This document shows positions 1 to 9,136 of a DNA stretch of 64,000 nucleotides, in pieces. The notes below the pieces were generated by a model that worked only from the letters and a program-made list of their open reading frames with translations, did not search any database and was not told where the DNA came from. Source of the DNA: CAIQPS01 sp963721365 (GTDB taxonomy: Bacteria; Actinomycetota; Thermoleophilia; RBG-16-64-13). Numbering within the stretch: the stretch's first letter is position 1; every line of letters begins with the position of its first letter. The DNA is taken from NCBI GenBank assembly GCA_963721365.1, contig CAVRJE010000028.1:186001-250000 (forward strand), given 5' to 3'. Made by a program: the position numbers and the translations under genes.

Positions 1-336
1 GATCACGCCCGAGTTCTGCAGCAGTAGCGTGACCCCGAGCCAGATGACCAGCAGGGCGAACGAGACGAAACCGAGGGGATTGCGGCGGTACTTCTCGTCC
101 AGGCCCTGCCCCTTCTCCTGCTTCTTCTCCTGCTCCTTCTCGCCCTGCTTTTCGTCCTGCTTCTCGTCGTGGCGCGGCGGACGCGGAGGCGGGTATTGCG
201 GCGGCTGCTGGGGTGGCTGCGACGGCGGCGGGTATTGTGGCGAGTACTGAGGCGGGTACTGCGGCGGGTACTGCGGCGGGCCTTGCTCTGCGCCTTGTTG
301 CGGGCTCTGGTCCTGCGGGCCCTGCTCGGGATCCAT
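1..336 (-). CDS. Pro/Gln-rich membrane protein, partial
   Basis: The gene runs off the left edge, so only the first 112 codons are present. It starts at ATG 336 behind a GGGAGAGGG ribosome site. Residues 10-50 are built from PQY/PPQY repeats rich in Pro, Gln and Tyr, followed by an acidic/basic stretch of DEKQ/EKQ repeats, then LDEKYRRNPLGFVSF and a hydrophobic segment (ALLVIWLGVTLLL) that should be a membrane helix. This layout, a disordered cytoplasmic N terminus before short transmembrane segments, resembles DUF5668/LiaF-like envelope proteins, but too little is visible to assign a family. The plus-strand reading frames over this stretch are Arg/Gly-rich shadows of the repeats. Confidence 0.6.
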   Translation of the reverse strand, partial: MDPEQGPQDQSPQQGAEQGPPQYPPQYPPQYSPQYPPPSQPPQQPPQYPPPRPPRHDEKQDEKQGEKEQEKKQEKGQGLDEKYRRNPLGFVSFALLVIWLGVTLLLQNSGVI

Positions 337-396
337 ATCGCCCTCTCCCGTTCAAAGAACGATGTCCACGAAATCGATTGTACTCGTCTTCGCGGG

Positions 397-571
397 CAGG
401 AAGCTGCTGAAAAGCGAAGCTCCGGCCACCGGAACGCACTGCGTAGCGCGATAGTACGTCCTCAGTCGCGCAAATAGCGCCGCTATTCACGCTCCCTGCG
501 TCCTTCTCTGGCGCGTACCCATCGCATTCCTGCGTCGGAGCGTCACCTCTTCAGCAGCCTGTTAGCGGATT
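397..571. repeat. Dispersed ~175-bp repeat, copy A
   Basis: The segment begins with GCTGCTGAAAAGCGAA and ends with TTCAGCAGCCTGTTAGCGGA, so its ends form an imperfect inverted repeat. The interior carries GTCCTCAGTCGCG, a TAGCGC..GCTA stem and CACGCTCCCTGCGTCCT. The same layout recurs at 29972-30148, and a short piece of the left end (GGCTGCTGAAGAACGAAG) lies between two tRNAs near 22101. There is no coding capacity. It overlaps the last codons of queE. It looks like a MITE-like or REP-like element. Confidence 0.6.
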
Positions 572-1255
572 CCCAGATACTTGTGCATCTGTAGAGACAG
601 CCGCCACTCGGGATGCTCCATGACCAGCCTGACCGCCCGCGCCTCGGATGTGTCACCGAGCGGCCGGCGGTCTTGGGGCCCCGGCCCCCTTTCCCAAACC
701 GGCTGGATGCAGACGATGGCTTCCGGGTGACGCGCGGCCAGCCGCTCCGCGGTGGCCGCCTCCAACCGCTCGTCCGCGACCAGCTTGAGCTCGTCGATCA
801 GGCCGTCCCACGCCGGGGCGATGAGGTAGTCCGGCGGCTTGGGACTGACGACCGCCCAGTCGAAGAGGGTATCGCCGTCGGCCTGCGGCTCTCCACCGGT
901 CCGCCGCGCCGCGGCCGGAGGCGGCTCCACGGTGCCGTTGGTCTCCAGATGCACTTTGATGCCGTCGGCGGCGCGCTTCAGCGACGAAGGCGACGACGCC
1001 TTCGGTCTGCAGAAGAGGCTCGCCCCCTGTGAGGCACAGACGCGGAAAGTGCGCCCGGTCGAGGATCTCCGCCGGCTCCATACCCACGCCGGACCCGGGC
1101 GCCCAGCTCCCCGGCGTGTCGCACCAGCGGACGCAGTCGAGTCCGAGGTCCGGCGCGTTGCAGCCGGCCAATCGCACGAAGGTCATGGGGACGCCGGTCC
1201 AGAAGCCCTCTCCCTGAAGAGAGTCGAAGATCTCTATCACTTGGAGACCAGCCAT
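562..1255 (-). CDS. queE: 7-carboxy-7-deazaguanine synthase QueE (radical SAM), frame-shifted
   Basis: QueE converts 6-carboxy-tetrahydropterin to 7-carboxy-7-deazaguanine in preQ0/queuosine synthesis. The N-terminal frame shows IEIFDSLQGEGFWTGVP and FVRLAGCN, the substrate and cluster region of the family, then CLTGGEPLLQ. The C-terminal frame (from about 975 down to 562) shows VHLETNGT and MHKYLGIR, the usual QueE ending. The frame changes once near 975-990; the span is one base over a multiple of three. The three cluster cysteines are spaced CX8CX3C instead of the common CX3CX2C or CX14CX2C. ATG 1255 was chosen because it leads directly into GLQVIEIF. It is the last gene of the que operon, 106 bp after queD. 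Confidence 0.85.
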
Positions 1256-1361
1256 CAACTCCCCCAGCCGCCCTGCGCCGCGGCTACTCGTCGCCCGGCG
1301 CCGCCGCCCTACCGCCGCGGATCGCCGGGGGCGCGTTGCGCGCCGCCGCGCCGACCGCCCT

Positions 1362-1725
1362 CTAGGCCGTCACTTCCACGTACGAGTTCGGCCCCTCGGC
1401 CAGGCGGACCCTCACCACCGGCAGGCCGGCCTCGCGAAGACATTCGAAGGTCCAACCCGCCACCGCCTCGGCTGTGGGGACGAAGTCGAAAAGATCGTTC
1501 AAGTAGCTGGTGGTCCAGGCGCTCCACGACCAGTTCGTTCACCCGGGCCCGCAGGTCGGCGAAGTCCATCACCATGCCCGCGGCCGGGCCGGACGTCTGC
1601 GGGGTCCCCGCGACAGTCACTTCCAGACCGTATGTGTGGCCGTGCAGCCGGAAGCACTTGCCCTCGTGATCGGGCAGGCGATGGGCCGCGGCGAACGTGG
1701 CCGCTACGGTGATCGTGGTCTTCAT
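1362..1725 (-). CDS. queD: 6-carboxy-5,6,7,8-tetrahydropterin synthase QueD, frame-shifted
   Basis: QueD makes 6-carboxytetrahydropterin from dihydroneopterin triphosphate. The 121-residue product begins FAAAHRLPDHEGKC and continues FRLHGHTYGLEV, giving the zinc histidines and catalytic Cys of the PTPS/QueD family. VVERLDHQ is followed, after one extra base near 1509, by YLNDLFDFVPTAEAVA and ends in GPNSYVEVTA, the standard C terminus with the Glu that binds pterin. Its ATG overlaps the queC stop (ATGA), so the two are translationally coupled. Length is normal for the family once the single frame change is allowed. Confidence 0.88.
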
Positions 1726-2404
1726 GGCGCCAGGCGGTCCGCGTACGCGATGGGGTCGATCGCGCCGGCCGTGGCGAAGGCGCCGAGGCGGGCCTGGCAG
1801 GTATCGCAGACGCCGCACGCCGGGCTGAGACCCTGGTAGCAGGAGTGGGTCAGGTCGTAGGGCACACCGTGCTCGAGGCCCCAGCGGATGATCTCCGCCT
1901 TGGTCCAGTGCACGAACGGCGCCCGCACCCGGAGCTCGTACTGCGTCCCCAGCCGCACCGCCTGGTCGGCGGCCTCTACGAACTCGGGCCGGCAGTCCGG
2001 GTAGCCGGTGTGGTCGTCGTGATGCACTCCGAGCCAGAGCACCCCCGGTCCAGAAGCGTCCTGCAGGCTGGCCATGTCGGCGAGGAACAGGAGGTTGCGC
2101 GCCGGGACGTACGAAGGGGCCACGCCGGTGACCGTCGCCAGGTCCCGTCCTTCCGGGAGAGGGCGCGTCGCGTCGGTCAGGGCCGAGCCCCGGATGGGAG
2201 GCAGCTCGATGAGATAGTGCTCCATGCCGAAGTGAGGCCGCCACCTTCCGGGCGGCCTCCAGCTCGACGGCGTGCTTCTGCCCGTAGAGGAACGTGTAGG
2301 CCTTCACCGCCTCGCCGGGATGCTGGTCCTTGACCCAGGCAGCCAGAGTGGTGGAGTCGAGCCCCCCGCTCAGAAGCAGGCAGTGCGTGTGGGGAAGCGC
2401 TCAC
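1722..2404 (-). CDS. queC: 7-cyano-7-deazaguanine synthase QueC, frame-shifted
   Basis: QueC is an ATP-dependent amide and nitrile synthase that turns 7-carboxy-7-deazaguanine into preQ0. The N-terminal part carries LLLSGGLDSTTLAAW (PP-loop) and AYTFLYGQKHAVELEAA. After a frame change near 2230 the sequence continues EHYLIELPPI, NLLFLADMASL and HTGYPDCRPEFVEA, ending with SCYQGLSPACGVCDTCQARL, the four-cysteine zinc site. A second frame change lies near 2385: the GTG at 2404 has a GTGA overlap with the queF stop but is one frame off the PP-loop. Both ends of the gene overlap its neighbours by four bases, typical of a tight operon. Confidence 0.85.
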
Positions 2405-2793
2405 GGCCGTTCCCTGCAGCCGTGCTCCACGGTGATCACCGTCTTGATGTTGCCGCGCACGGTGAAGTCGGCGGTCACCCGCATCCAGCGGGGTTGGAGC
2501 AGCGAAACGAGATCGTCCAGGATCTGGTTGGCCGCGGCTTCGTGCGATATCGGGCGGTCCCGATACCCGTTGATGTACAGCTTGAGGGAGCGCAGTTCCA
2601 CGATCCAGTCCCGGGGCTGATAGCGGACCTTGATCAGCGCGAAGTCGGGGAAGCCCGACCGCGGGCACAGACAGGTGAACTCCGGGATGTCGAGCGACAC
2701 CAGGTAGGGTCTCTCCGGATTGGGATTGGGCCAGGGCTCCAGCTTGGCCTCCCGGATGGCCGCCGTGCCGTATAGCTCCTTGTTCTCGTCCAT
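2401..2793 (-). CDS. queF: NADPH-dependent preQ0 reductase QueF
   Basis: QueF reduces the nitrile of preQ0 to the amine of preQ1. The intact 130-residue product is the short unimodular (YkvM) type. EFTCLCPRSGFPDFALI contains the nucleophilic Cys43 and, seven residues on, Asp50; ELRSLKLYINGYRDR is the NADPH/substrate motif, and the C terminus has VEHG. It is first in a four-gene minus-strand operon queF-queC-queD-queE, which makes preQ1 from the pterin precursor; tgt and queA are not in the window. A TATACT box sits seven bases before the ATG, so the message may be nearly leaderless. No preQ1 riboswitch was recognised. Confidence 0.9.
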   Translation of the reverse strand: MDENKELYGTAAIREAKLEPWPNPNPERPYLVSLDIPEFTCLCPRSGFPDFALIKVRYQPRDWIVELRSLKLYINGYRDRPISHEAAANQILDDLVSLLQPRWMRVTADFTVRGNIKTVITVEHGCRERP

Positions 2794-2878
2794 GCCGGGA
2801 AGTATACCGTGCTGTTATAGTGGCGGTGCTCCTAGCCGGAGCTTCAAGGACGTCCCCCACGAGCCTGGAGATTCATCT

Positions 2879-3652
2879 ATGAGCAAATCGTCCGACTCGT
2901 CCCCGGGCCGCAGCGATCGGCGCTTTCTGCTGCTCGTGGGCGCCGCGCTGGTCGCGGTTTCCGTCGTTCTCTATCTCGTCAACTACTTCATCTTCTACGA
3001 CGGCCGCAACCTCTTCTTCTACCTGCTGATCGACCTCGCCTTCCTCCCCATCGAAGTGCTCATCGTCGGGGTCATCGTGGAGCGGCTGATCGCGATCCGC
3101 GAGAAGAGCGCCATCGCCCAGAAACTGAACATGGTGATCGGGGCCTTCTTCAGCGAGCTCGGGACTCCCCTCCTCGCGCGACTGCTGCCCGCCATGGACG
3201 CAGCGCCGGAGATCAGGGAGCGGCTTCATTTGAAAGCTTCCTGGAAAAAGGAAGATTTCTCCCGGGCTTCTCAGTTCGCGCGCACCCTGCAAGGTGAGGT
3301 CGACCTGAGCCAGATCGATCTCTACGACCTCAAGTCGTACATGCTCGAGAAGCGGGACTTCATCCTCCGCCTGCTCGAGAACCCGAATCTCATCGAGCAC
3401 GACCGCTTCACCGACCTGCTGTGGGCCGTCATGCACGTGGTGGACGAGCTCGAGGCCCGGCCCTCGCTGACCGGCCTGCCACCCGCCGACGAAGCGCACC
3501 TCCGGATCGACGTCCGCCGGGCATACAACGCCCTCATGGCGGAATGGATCCTCTACGTGGAGCACCTCAAGGCCAACTACCCGTATCTGTTCTCGCTGGT
3601 GGTGCGGATGCACCCGTTCCAGGAGGAGCCCACCGCCACGGTCACGTCGTAG
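2879..3652 (+). CDS. Membrane protein with two N-terminal helices, unknown function
   Basis: The 257-residue product starts at ATG 2879 behind GGAG. After a short Ser/Arg-rich N terminus come two hydrophobic segments, about residues 16-40 (FLLLVGAALVAVSVVLYLV) and 45-66 (FFYLLIDLAFLPIEVLIVG), separated by the polar loop FYDGRN. The rest is predicted soluble and helical, with charged segments such as SYMLEKRDFILRLLENPNL and DVRRAYNALMAEWILYVEHL. I do not recognise a family. It is divergent from queF and ends before the convergent J-domain gene. The cytosolic domain could be a scaffold or sensor, but nothing in the sequence shows which. Confidence 0.75.
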   Translation: MSKSSDSSPGRSDRRFLLLVGAALVAVSVVLYLVNYFIFYDGRNLFFYLLIDLAFLPIEVLIVGVIVERLIAIREKSAIAQKLNMVIGAFFSELGTPLLARLLPAMDAAPEIRERLHLKASWKKEDFSRASQFARTLQGEVDLSQIDLYDLKSYMLEKRDFILRLLENPNLIEHDRFTDLLWAVMHVVDELEARPSLTGLPPADEAHLRIDVRRAYNALMAEWILYVEHLKANYPYLFSLVVRMHPFQEEPTATVTS

Positions 3653-3738
3653 CCCCGAGCCGCCGACGCCTGGCGCGCCGCGCGCGGCGGAGCCGCCGCC
3701 CGGCGCGACCGGGCCGCGACACCCGTCGGCGGCCGTCC

Positions 3739-4879
3739 CTACTTCCCGGCGGTCAGCAGCTTCACCGTCGACTTCACCCGCTCTTCATAGCTCTCGGTGA
3801 TCTGGACGCGGACCTCGTCGAGCAGTTGCTGGTGCGCCTCCAGCACGTAGCGCACCACCTGCGGGCGCGCCATGTTCATGAAGCGGAGCAGATCGGCCTG
3901 CATACTCTCGCGCATGCGGCCGGTGGGGTTGATGAAACGGTCGAAGGCTCCTCCAAGGGCCGCGCCCGCCACCGCGGCCACCGCCGGTACGGCGAACCCG
4001 CCCGACGCGGCGCTGCCCAGCAACAGGCCCGTCAGGCCGAAGGTCGCCGTGGTGCGCCGTCCCCTCCGGAGAGCCGTCTCGGTGGGGAACTGGGCGTTCT
4101 CGGGGATCTCGAAGGGGACCACGCTGAGGGGCTCCGCTTTCTGGCGCACCTTCCGCCGCCTGCGCGCCGAGCGCCGGTAGAAGAGGAACGAGATCCCGAA
4201 GGCGACCACCAGCAGGGCGATGGATATCCAGCGACGAGGCTCTCCCCAGCCGATCACCACCGTAAGAGCGCCGGCGATCGCGCCGATGATCAGGAACACC
4301 TCCCAGAAGCGGCGGCGCCGGGCGAACGAGAACAGGTCTTTGCGGTACATGTCGTCGAAGACCGCCTGGGTGCTCTCCGTGTACCAGCTTTCGTACCGCT
4401 GCAGGATCTGGTCGCTTCTGTTGTTGCATTTATTGAATAATGCATTAAGTATTGCATCCCAGGAGGTGCGGAACACGCTGCTGAACTGGCGCAGTTCGGC
4501 CCGGCTGGCCGTCTGGATGTACTTGCGTCATGTGCGCCTCGAAAGCCGCGAGTTGCGCCAGAGTCTCGGCTTCGGCCCAGCGCTGGTGCTCCCGGAACTC
4601 CGCGACGATCTGGTCGATGACCACGCGCAGGTCCTCGGGGATGGGCACTTCCTCTTCTGGAGCCTCCTCCGGGGCTCCCTCCCGGGCGGCCTCGGGCGCC
4701 GTCTGCGCGAGGAAAGCAAGAAGGATCTCGTAGGCGGCGCGCACTTTGATGAACTCCGCCGCGCTGCCGCCTCGATCGGGATGGGCCTCGGTCACCCGGC
4801 GACGGTACGCCGCCTTGACCTCGGCGGGGGTCGCGTCGGCCGAGAGACCCAGGATGTGGTATGCCTCAGAAAGCGTCAT
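3739..4879 (-). CDS. J-domain (DnaJ-like) membrane protein, frame-shifted
   Basis: Residues 1-65 form a J domain: SEAYHILGLSADATPAEVKAAYRRR, the diagnostic HPD at 33-35, and GGSAAEFIKVRAAYEILL. An acidic linker (EEAPEEEVPIPEDL) and a helical region follow. After one frame change near 4522 the product continues YIQTASRAELRQFSSVF, two transmembrane segments (FLIIGAIAGALTVVIGW and ISIALLVVAFGISFLF), a Gly/Ala-rich hydrophobic stretch (GLLLGSAASGGFAVPAVAAV) and a helical C terminus. Total is about 380 residues. It probably recruits DnaK to a membrane-associated client; no J partner gene is nearby. It is divergent from the MFS gene and shares its operator region. Confidence 0.75.
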
Positions 4880-4913
4880 TGGGTCTGCATTCTACCCGCG
4901 GAACGCGATCGTC

Positions 4914-4942
4914 GTGTTCCGAACACATCATGTTCCGAACAC
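4914..4942. promoter_or_regulatory. Tandem palindromic operator GTGTTCCGAACAC
   Basis: The perfect inverted repeat GTGTTC-C-GAACAC (4914-4926) is followed 17 bp later by a second copy, TGTTCCGAACAC (4931-4942). Two near-identical palindromes about 1.6 helical turns apart between divergent genes are typical of a TetR- or MarR-type operator. It lies about 90-115 bp before the MFS exporter start and 35 bp before the J-domain gene start. The cognate regulator is not visible in the window. Confidence 0.6.
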
Positions 4943-5029
4943 TTTGTGATCGCGGTGTTGCGGCCGTGGCGCGGCGGCTGGTATTGTGGCCGGTGGCGCC
5001 TGCGGAAAAGCGCAAGTAGAGGAGCCTCA

Positions 5030-6626
5030 TTGAGCCTGGCCGATTCGGTTCTGCCAAGCGGCACAAGAGCGTCTCGCCTCGCGCTCGCCACTCTCAGCGT
5101 CATCCTCTTCCTGACGTTCCTCGACACGACCATCATGAGCGTCGCGCTGTACGACCTGCAGCAGACGCTCCACACCACCGTGACCGACATACAGTGGATC
5201 GTCAACGCCTACGCCCTGCTCTTCGCCAGTCTCATGCTCGCCTTCGGCAGCCTGGGCGACCGCCTCGGGCCGCCGCAAGGTGATGCTCGCCGGGGTGGCG
5301 GTCTTCGTCGCCGGCTCCGTGCTCGGCGCTCTGGCGCCGAACACGGAGGTCCTGATCGCGGCTCGCGGGATCATGGGTATCGGAGCGGCGGCCTGCGAGC
5401 CCGGCACCCTGTCTATCCTCAGGCACGTCTACCCGGAACGGCGCGACCGCGCCCGGGCTCTCGGCATCTGGGCGGCCGTGGCCGGTCTCGCCCTGGCTAT
5501 GGGACCGGTCATCGGGGGCATCCTGGTCGGGCTTGGCGGGTGGCCGGCCATCTTCTGGTTCAACGTGGCCGCCGGCGCTCTCGCGTTCGTGGCCGCGCTG
5601 CGCACCGTCCCCGAGAGCTCCGATCCCGAGGCGGGCCGGTTCGACTGGGCCGGCTTCATCCTCGGACCCGGTCGCTCTGGGCACCATCGTCTTCGCCATC
5701 ATCCTCGGCGAGTCCGCGGGGTACACCGCTCCTCACGTCCTCGCGCTCTTCGCCGTCGGCTTCGCTACCGGCGCTCTCTTCGTGTTCGCCGAGTTGCGCG
5801 CCAAGGCGCCGATGCTGAGGGTGCAGTACCTGCGAAAGCCGGCGTTCTCTGGATCGCTCGCCGTCGCCTTCGCCACCTACTTCGGCGTGTTCTCCATCTT
5901 CTTCCTTACGGCCCTCTATCTGCAGGTGGTGCTCGGCTACACGGCCTACAGCACCGCCGCGCTCTTCGTCCCGATGGCGCTCGGCATGATCGTCGCGTCG
6001 GCTATCGCGGGCAGGTGGGTGGCCGAGTCGGGGCCCCGGGTGCCGGTGGCGGTGGGATGCTTCTGCGCTGGGGCCGGTGTTCTGTTCACCGACCTCTCCC
6101 TCAGCGGCGAACGTCACCTACCTGCCCATGATGTTCTCGCTGCTGCTGGCAGGCGTCGGCTTCGGCATCGCGGTGGTGCCGATCACCTCGGTGGCCCTCT
6201 CCGCCCTGCCGGCGCGGCACTCCGGTATGGCCGCGTCCGCCACGACGACCGCGCGTGAGGTGGGGACGGTCATCGGAGTGGCCGCCCTCGGCTCCTTGTT
6301 CAACACCAAGCTGATCGACTTCCTCACCACCCGCCTCATCCAACTCGATGTGCCGCCCGAATGGCGCAAGTTCGTCATGGACGCGGTACTCACCGGCCAG
6401 TTCTCGGGGTCGAAAGAGGCGGAGGCCCTGTACGGAGCCGATCGTCACCAAGGTGGTGACCGCGGCCTACGCGGCCGTCCACAGCGGCGTGAGTTTCGCG
6501 CTGATAGTCGCCGGCGGGGTCATCCTCGCTTCCGGGATAGTCGCCTACTTCACCTTCACCCCGGCCAGGCTCGAGCCGGATGAATCCGCGGCAGGCGCGG
6601 GCGCAAACGGGGCAGGCAAGGACTGA
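5030..6626 (+). CDS. MFS multidrug exporter, DHA2 (EmrB/QacA) type, multiply frame-shifted
   Basis: A proton-driven efflux pump of the 14-helix DHA2 group. The first frame shows FLTFLDTTIMSVALYDLQ and IQWIVNAYALLFASLMLAFG followed by GDRLG (motif A). After a frame change near 5275 comes LIAARGIMGIGAAACEPGTLSIL (motif C-like) and ALGIWAAVAGLALAMGPVIGG. Further frame changes near 5680, 6105 and 6440 lead through GYTAYSTAALFVPMALGMI, TYLPMMFSLLLAGVGFGIAV and SGMAASATTTAREVGTVIGV to the C terminus FALIVAGGVILASGI. TTG 5030 has AGAGGAG six bases upstream. The tandem operator upstream suggests ligand-induced expression. Roughly 530 residues in total. Four frame changes in 1.6 kb leave open the possibility of a true pseudogene. 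Confidence 0.8.
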
Positions 6627-6688
6627 AGGACTCGTCCGCGGTGCGGAGCGGCGCTCCTATCAGCGGCCGCCGCCGGCCGGCCGCCGAG

Positions 6689-7727
6689 CTACCCACGGCC
6701 CGCCTGGGGAGCGAGTTTCAGCAGCTTGGCCACGTTGCCGCCGAGGATCTTCCTCTTGTCCTCTTCACTGATATCCATCGCCTCGATCGCGCCGATGGTC
6801 TCCGCGTAGCTCCTCATGCCGAAGGCCGGGTCGCCGAGCGGCATGTCGGCGCCGAAGATGAGCTTGTCCGGTCCCCAGAAGCTGTAGGCCAGCATCAGAG
6901 CGGGAGTGTTCCCGTGGATGGCCGTGTCGTTGTAGAACATCTTGTAGTACTCGATAGGGAGCCTTCGTCAGCCGGCTCGAGATCTCGCTGTAATCGTGGT
7001 ACGAGCTCTGCAACTGGCCGTAGTGCTGCACTATCCGCTGCTCGTAGAACGAGACCATCCCTCCGCCGTGATGAGTGACTATCTTGAGGTTCGGGAACCG
7101 CTCGAAGAGTCCGCTGAAGACGATGCGGGTCATCGCCGCCGTGGTCTCGTATGGCCAGCCGAACGTGCTCGCGATGGCGTACTTGGACTCATCTTCGACC
7201 GGATACTCCGGGAAGTCGTTGCCGCGCCAGGGATGGATGTAGATGGGAAGGTCGTAGGCAGCCATCTTCTCGAAGAACGGCAGGAACTCGGGCGCGTCGA
7301 GCGGCTTGCCGTTGATGTTGCTGTGGACGTAGATGCCCTTGAACCCCAACTCCTCGACGGCGCGGTCGGCTTCGTCCAACGCCGCCTCGACATCGTTCAT
7401 GGGAAGCAGAGCGATGGCGGCGACGAACCTGTCCGGATACTTCGCTACCAACTCGGCCATCTCGTCGTTGGCCAGCCGCGCCAGCTCGACCGCCCGCTTG
7501 GGATCGGCGAAGTGCTCCAGCGGAGGGACCGGGCCGACGGTCAACACCTGGGCGATGGGAGCGAACGCGTCCATCACCCGGAATCTCGCCTCCATGTCGA
7601 ACAGGGGCGGGGTTATCCCCAGGATCTGCCCGTAGAAGCCGGGGAACTCGTTCCGTAGCGCCTCGGTGTACCTCGGCGGCGAGATGTGAGCGTAGCCGTC
7701 GATCTTGAGCGTAGATGTGGCATCCAT
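6689..7727 (-). CDS. Amidohydrolase-2 family protein (ACMSD/hydroxybenzoate decarboxylase-like), frame-shifted
   Basis: A TIM-barrel amidohydrolase of about 345 residues (PF04909). Visible motifs are KIDGYAHISPPRY at the N terminus, LPIYIHPWRGND, KIVTHHGGGM and, after one frame change near 6962, KLIFGADMPLG and an ISEEDKRKILGGNVAKLL ending. The family includes ACMSD and hydroxybenzoate/resorcylate decarboxylases as well as hydrolases. The usual HxH metal motif at the start of the barrel reads Y12-A-H14, so the first metal histidine is replaced by Tyr. ATG 7727 follows a G-rich ribosome site. It converges with the MFS gene and is divergent from the phosphofructokinase. The substrate cannot be assigned. 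Confidence 0.75.
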
Positions 7728-7876
7728 GTCGATCCCCCCGGACCGTCGCTGTGCGTGCCGCCTCACTCTAGCAGCCGCCCGCGACGGACGGACAATCAAA
7801 CTGGCGACAACCTGTTCGTCCCCTTGTTATGATGCCCTGCGGTCGAGCAACGACGGAAGAGGAGTTGAAGACGGCC

Positions 7877-9136
7877 ATGGTCAAGAGAAACGCCTTCTAC
7901 GCGCAATCGGGTGGGGTCACCGCCGTCATCAATGCTTCGGCCTGCGGCGTCATCGAGACGGCTCGCAAGCATGGCGACGCGATCGGCACCGTCTTCGCCG
8001 GCCGCAACGGCATCATCGGTGCGCTTACAGAGAACCTGATCGATACCGGCCAGGAGTCCGATGCCGCCATCGCGGCGCTCCGTCACACTCCGTCGGGCGC
8101 GTTCGGGTCGGCCCGGTACAAGTTGAAGAGCATCGACCAGGATCCGCGTGAGTACGAGCGGCTGATCGAGGTCTTCAAAGCCCATGACATCGGATACTTC
8201 TTCTACAACGGGGGCGGCGACTCGGCAGATACCTGCCTCAAGGTCTCGCACCTTTCCGAGAAGAGCGGTGTGCCGATCCAGGCCATCCACGTCCCCAAGA
8301 CTGTGGACAACGACCTCCCGATCACCGACAACTGCCCCGGCTTCGGTTCCGTGGCCAAATACATCGCGGTGTCCACCCGAGAGGCCAGCTTCGACGTCCG
8401 CTCCATGTCGAAGACATCCACAAAGGTCTTCGTGCTCGAGGTCATGGGGCGGCACGCGGGCTGGATCGCCGCGGCGGGCGGGCTGGCGTCGGATGCCACC
8501 ACCGAGATCCCGATCGTCATCCTCTTCCCCGAAGTCGTCTTCGATAGGGAGCGGTTCCTCGCTAAGGTGGCATCCCTGGTAGACACGTTCGGCTACTGCA
8601 CGGTCGTGGTCTCGGAAGGTGTGAAGAGCGCGGATGGCAAGTTCCTGGCTGATCAGGGACTGAAGGACGCGTTCGGCCATGCTCAGCTGGGGGGCGTGGC
8701 GCCGGTCGTGGCCGATATCGTCCGCGAGGGCCTGGGACTCAAGTACCACTGGAGCGTCGCGGACTATCTGCAGCGCGCGGCCCGGCACATCGCCTCAAAG
8801 ACGGATGTGGAGCAGGCATACGCCATGGGCAAGGCCGCGGTGGAGTTCGCCCTGGCCGGGAAGAACTCCGTGATGCCCACCATCGTCCGCACCTCTACCC
8901 ATCCCTACAGCTGGGAAGTGGGAGCGGCCCCGCTGTCGGAGGTGGCGAACGTGGAGAAGATGATGCCCGCCGATTACATCTCGGAGGACGGGTTCGGGAT
9001 CACCCAGGCCTGCCGGGACTATCTGACTCCCTTGATCCAGGGTGAAGACTACCCCCCCTACAAGGATGGCCTGCCGGACTATGTGACGCTCAAGAACGTG
9101 GCGGTAGAGAAGAGACTGCCGGAGTTCAGGCTGTAG
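7877..9136 (+). CDS. 6-phosphofructokinase, probably pyrophosphate-dependent
   Basis: The intact 419-residue enzyme phosphorylates fructose 6-phosphate. It begins AFYAQSGGVTAVINASACGV. The donor motif reads N-GGGDS (112-116), where ATP enzymes have GGDGS, and the catalytic motif is PKTVDND (140-146) with the Lys characteristic of PPi-dependent enzymes; MGRHAGWIAA contains the sugar-phosphate contacts. The Asp and Lys at these positions favour pyrophosphate as phosphoryl donor, as in the long-clade PFKs of anaerobes. ATG 7877 was chosen over ATG 7829 because the family starts at (K)RNAFYAQSGG. It is a lone gene, divergent from the amidohydrolase. Confidence 0.88.
   Translation: MVKRNAFYAQSGGVTAVINASACGVIETARKHGDAIGTVFAGRNGIIGALTENLIDTGQESDAAIAALRHTPSGAFGSARYKLKSIDQDPREYERLIEVFKAHDIGYFFYNGGGDSADTCLKVSHLSEKSGVPIQAIHVPKTVDNDLPITDNCPGFGSVAKYIAVSTREASFDVRSMSKTSTKVFVLEVMGRHAGWIAAAGGLASDATTEIPIVILFPEVVFDRERFLAKVASLVDTFGYCTVVVSEGVKSADGKFLADQGLKDAFGHAQLGGVAPVVADIVREGLGLKYHWSVADYLQRAARHIASKTDVEQAYAMGKAAVEFALAGKNSVMPTIVRTSTHPYSWEVGAAPLSEVANVEKMMPADYISEDGFGITQACRDYLTPLIQGEDYPPYKDGLPDYVTLKNVAVEKRLPEFRL

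Noticed and set aside
29..477. Gly/Arg/Cys-rich plus-strand reading frames at the left edge
   Set aside because: They mirror the Pro/Gln-rich repeats of the minus-strand membrane protein and have no ribosome site or family match.
2794..2878. A preQ1 riboswitch in front of the queuosine operon
   Set aside because: The gap between queF and the divergent gene is too short and shows no H-type pseudoknot pattern.
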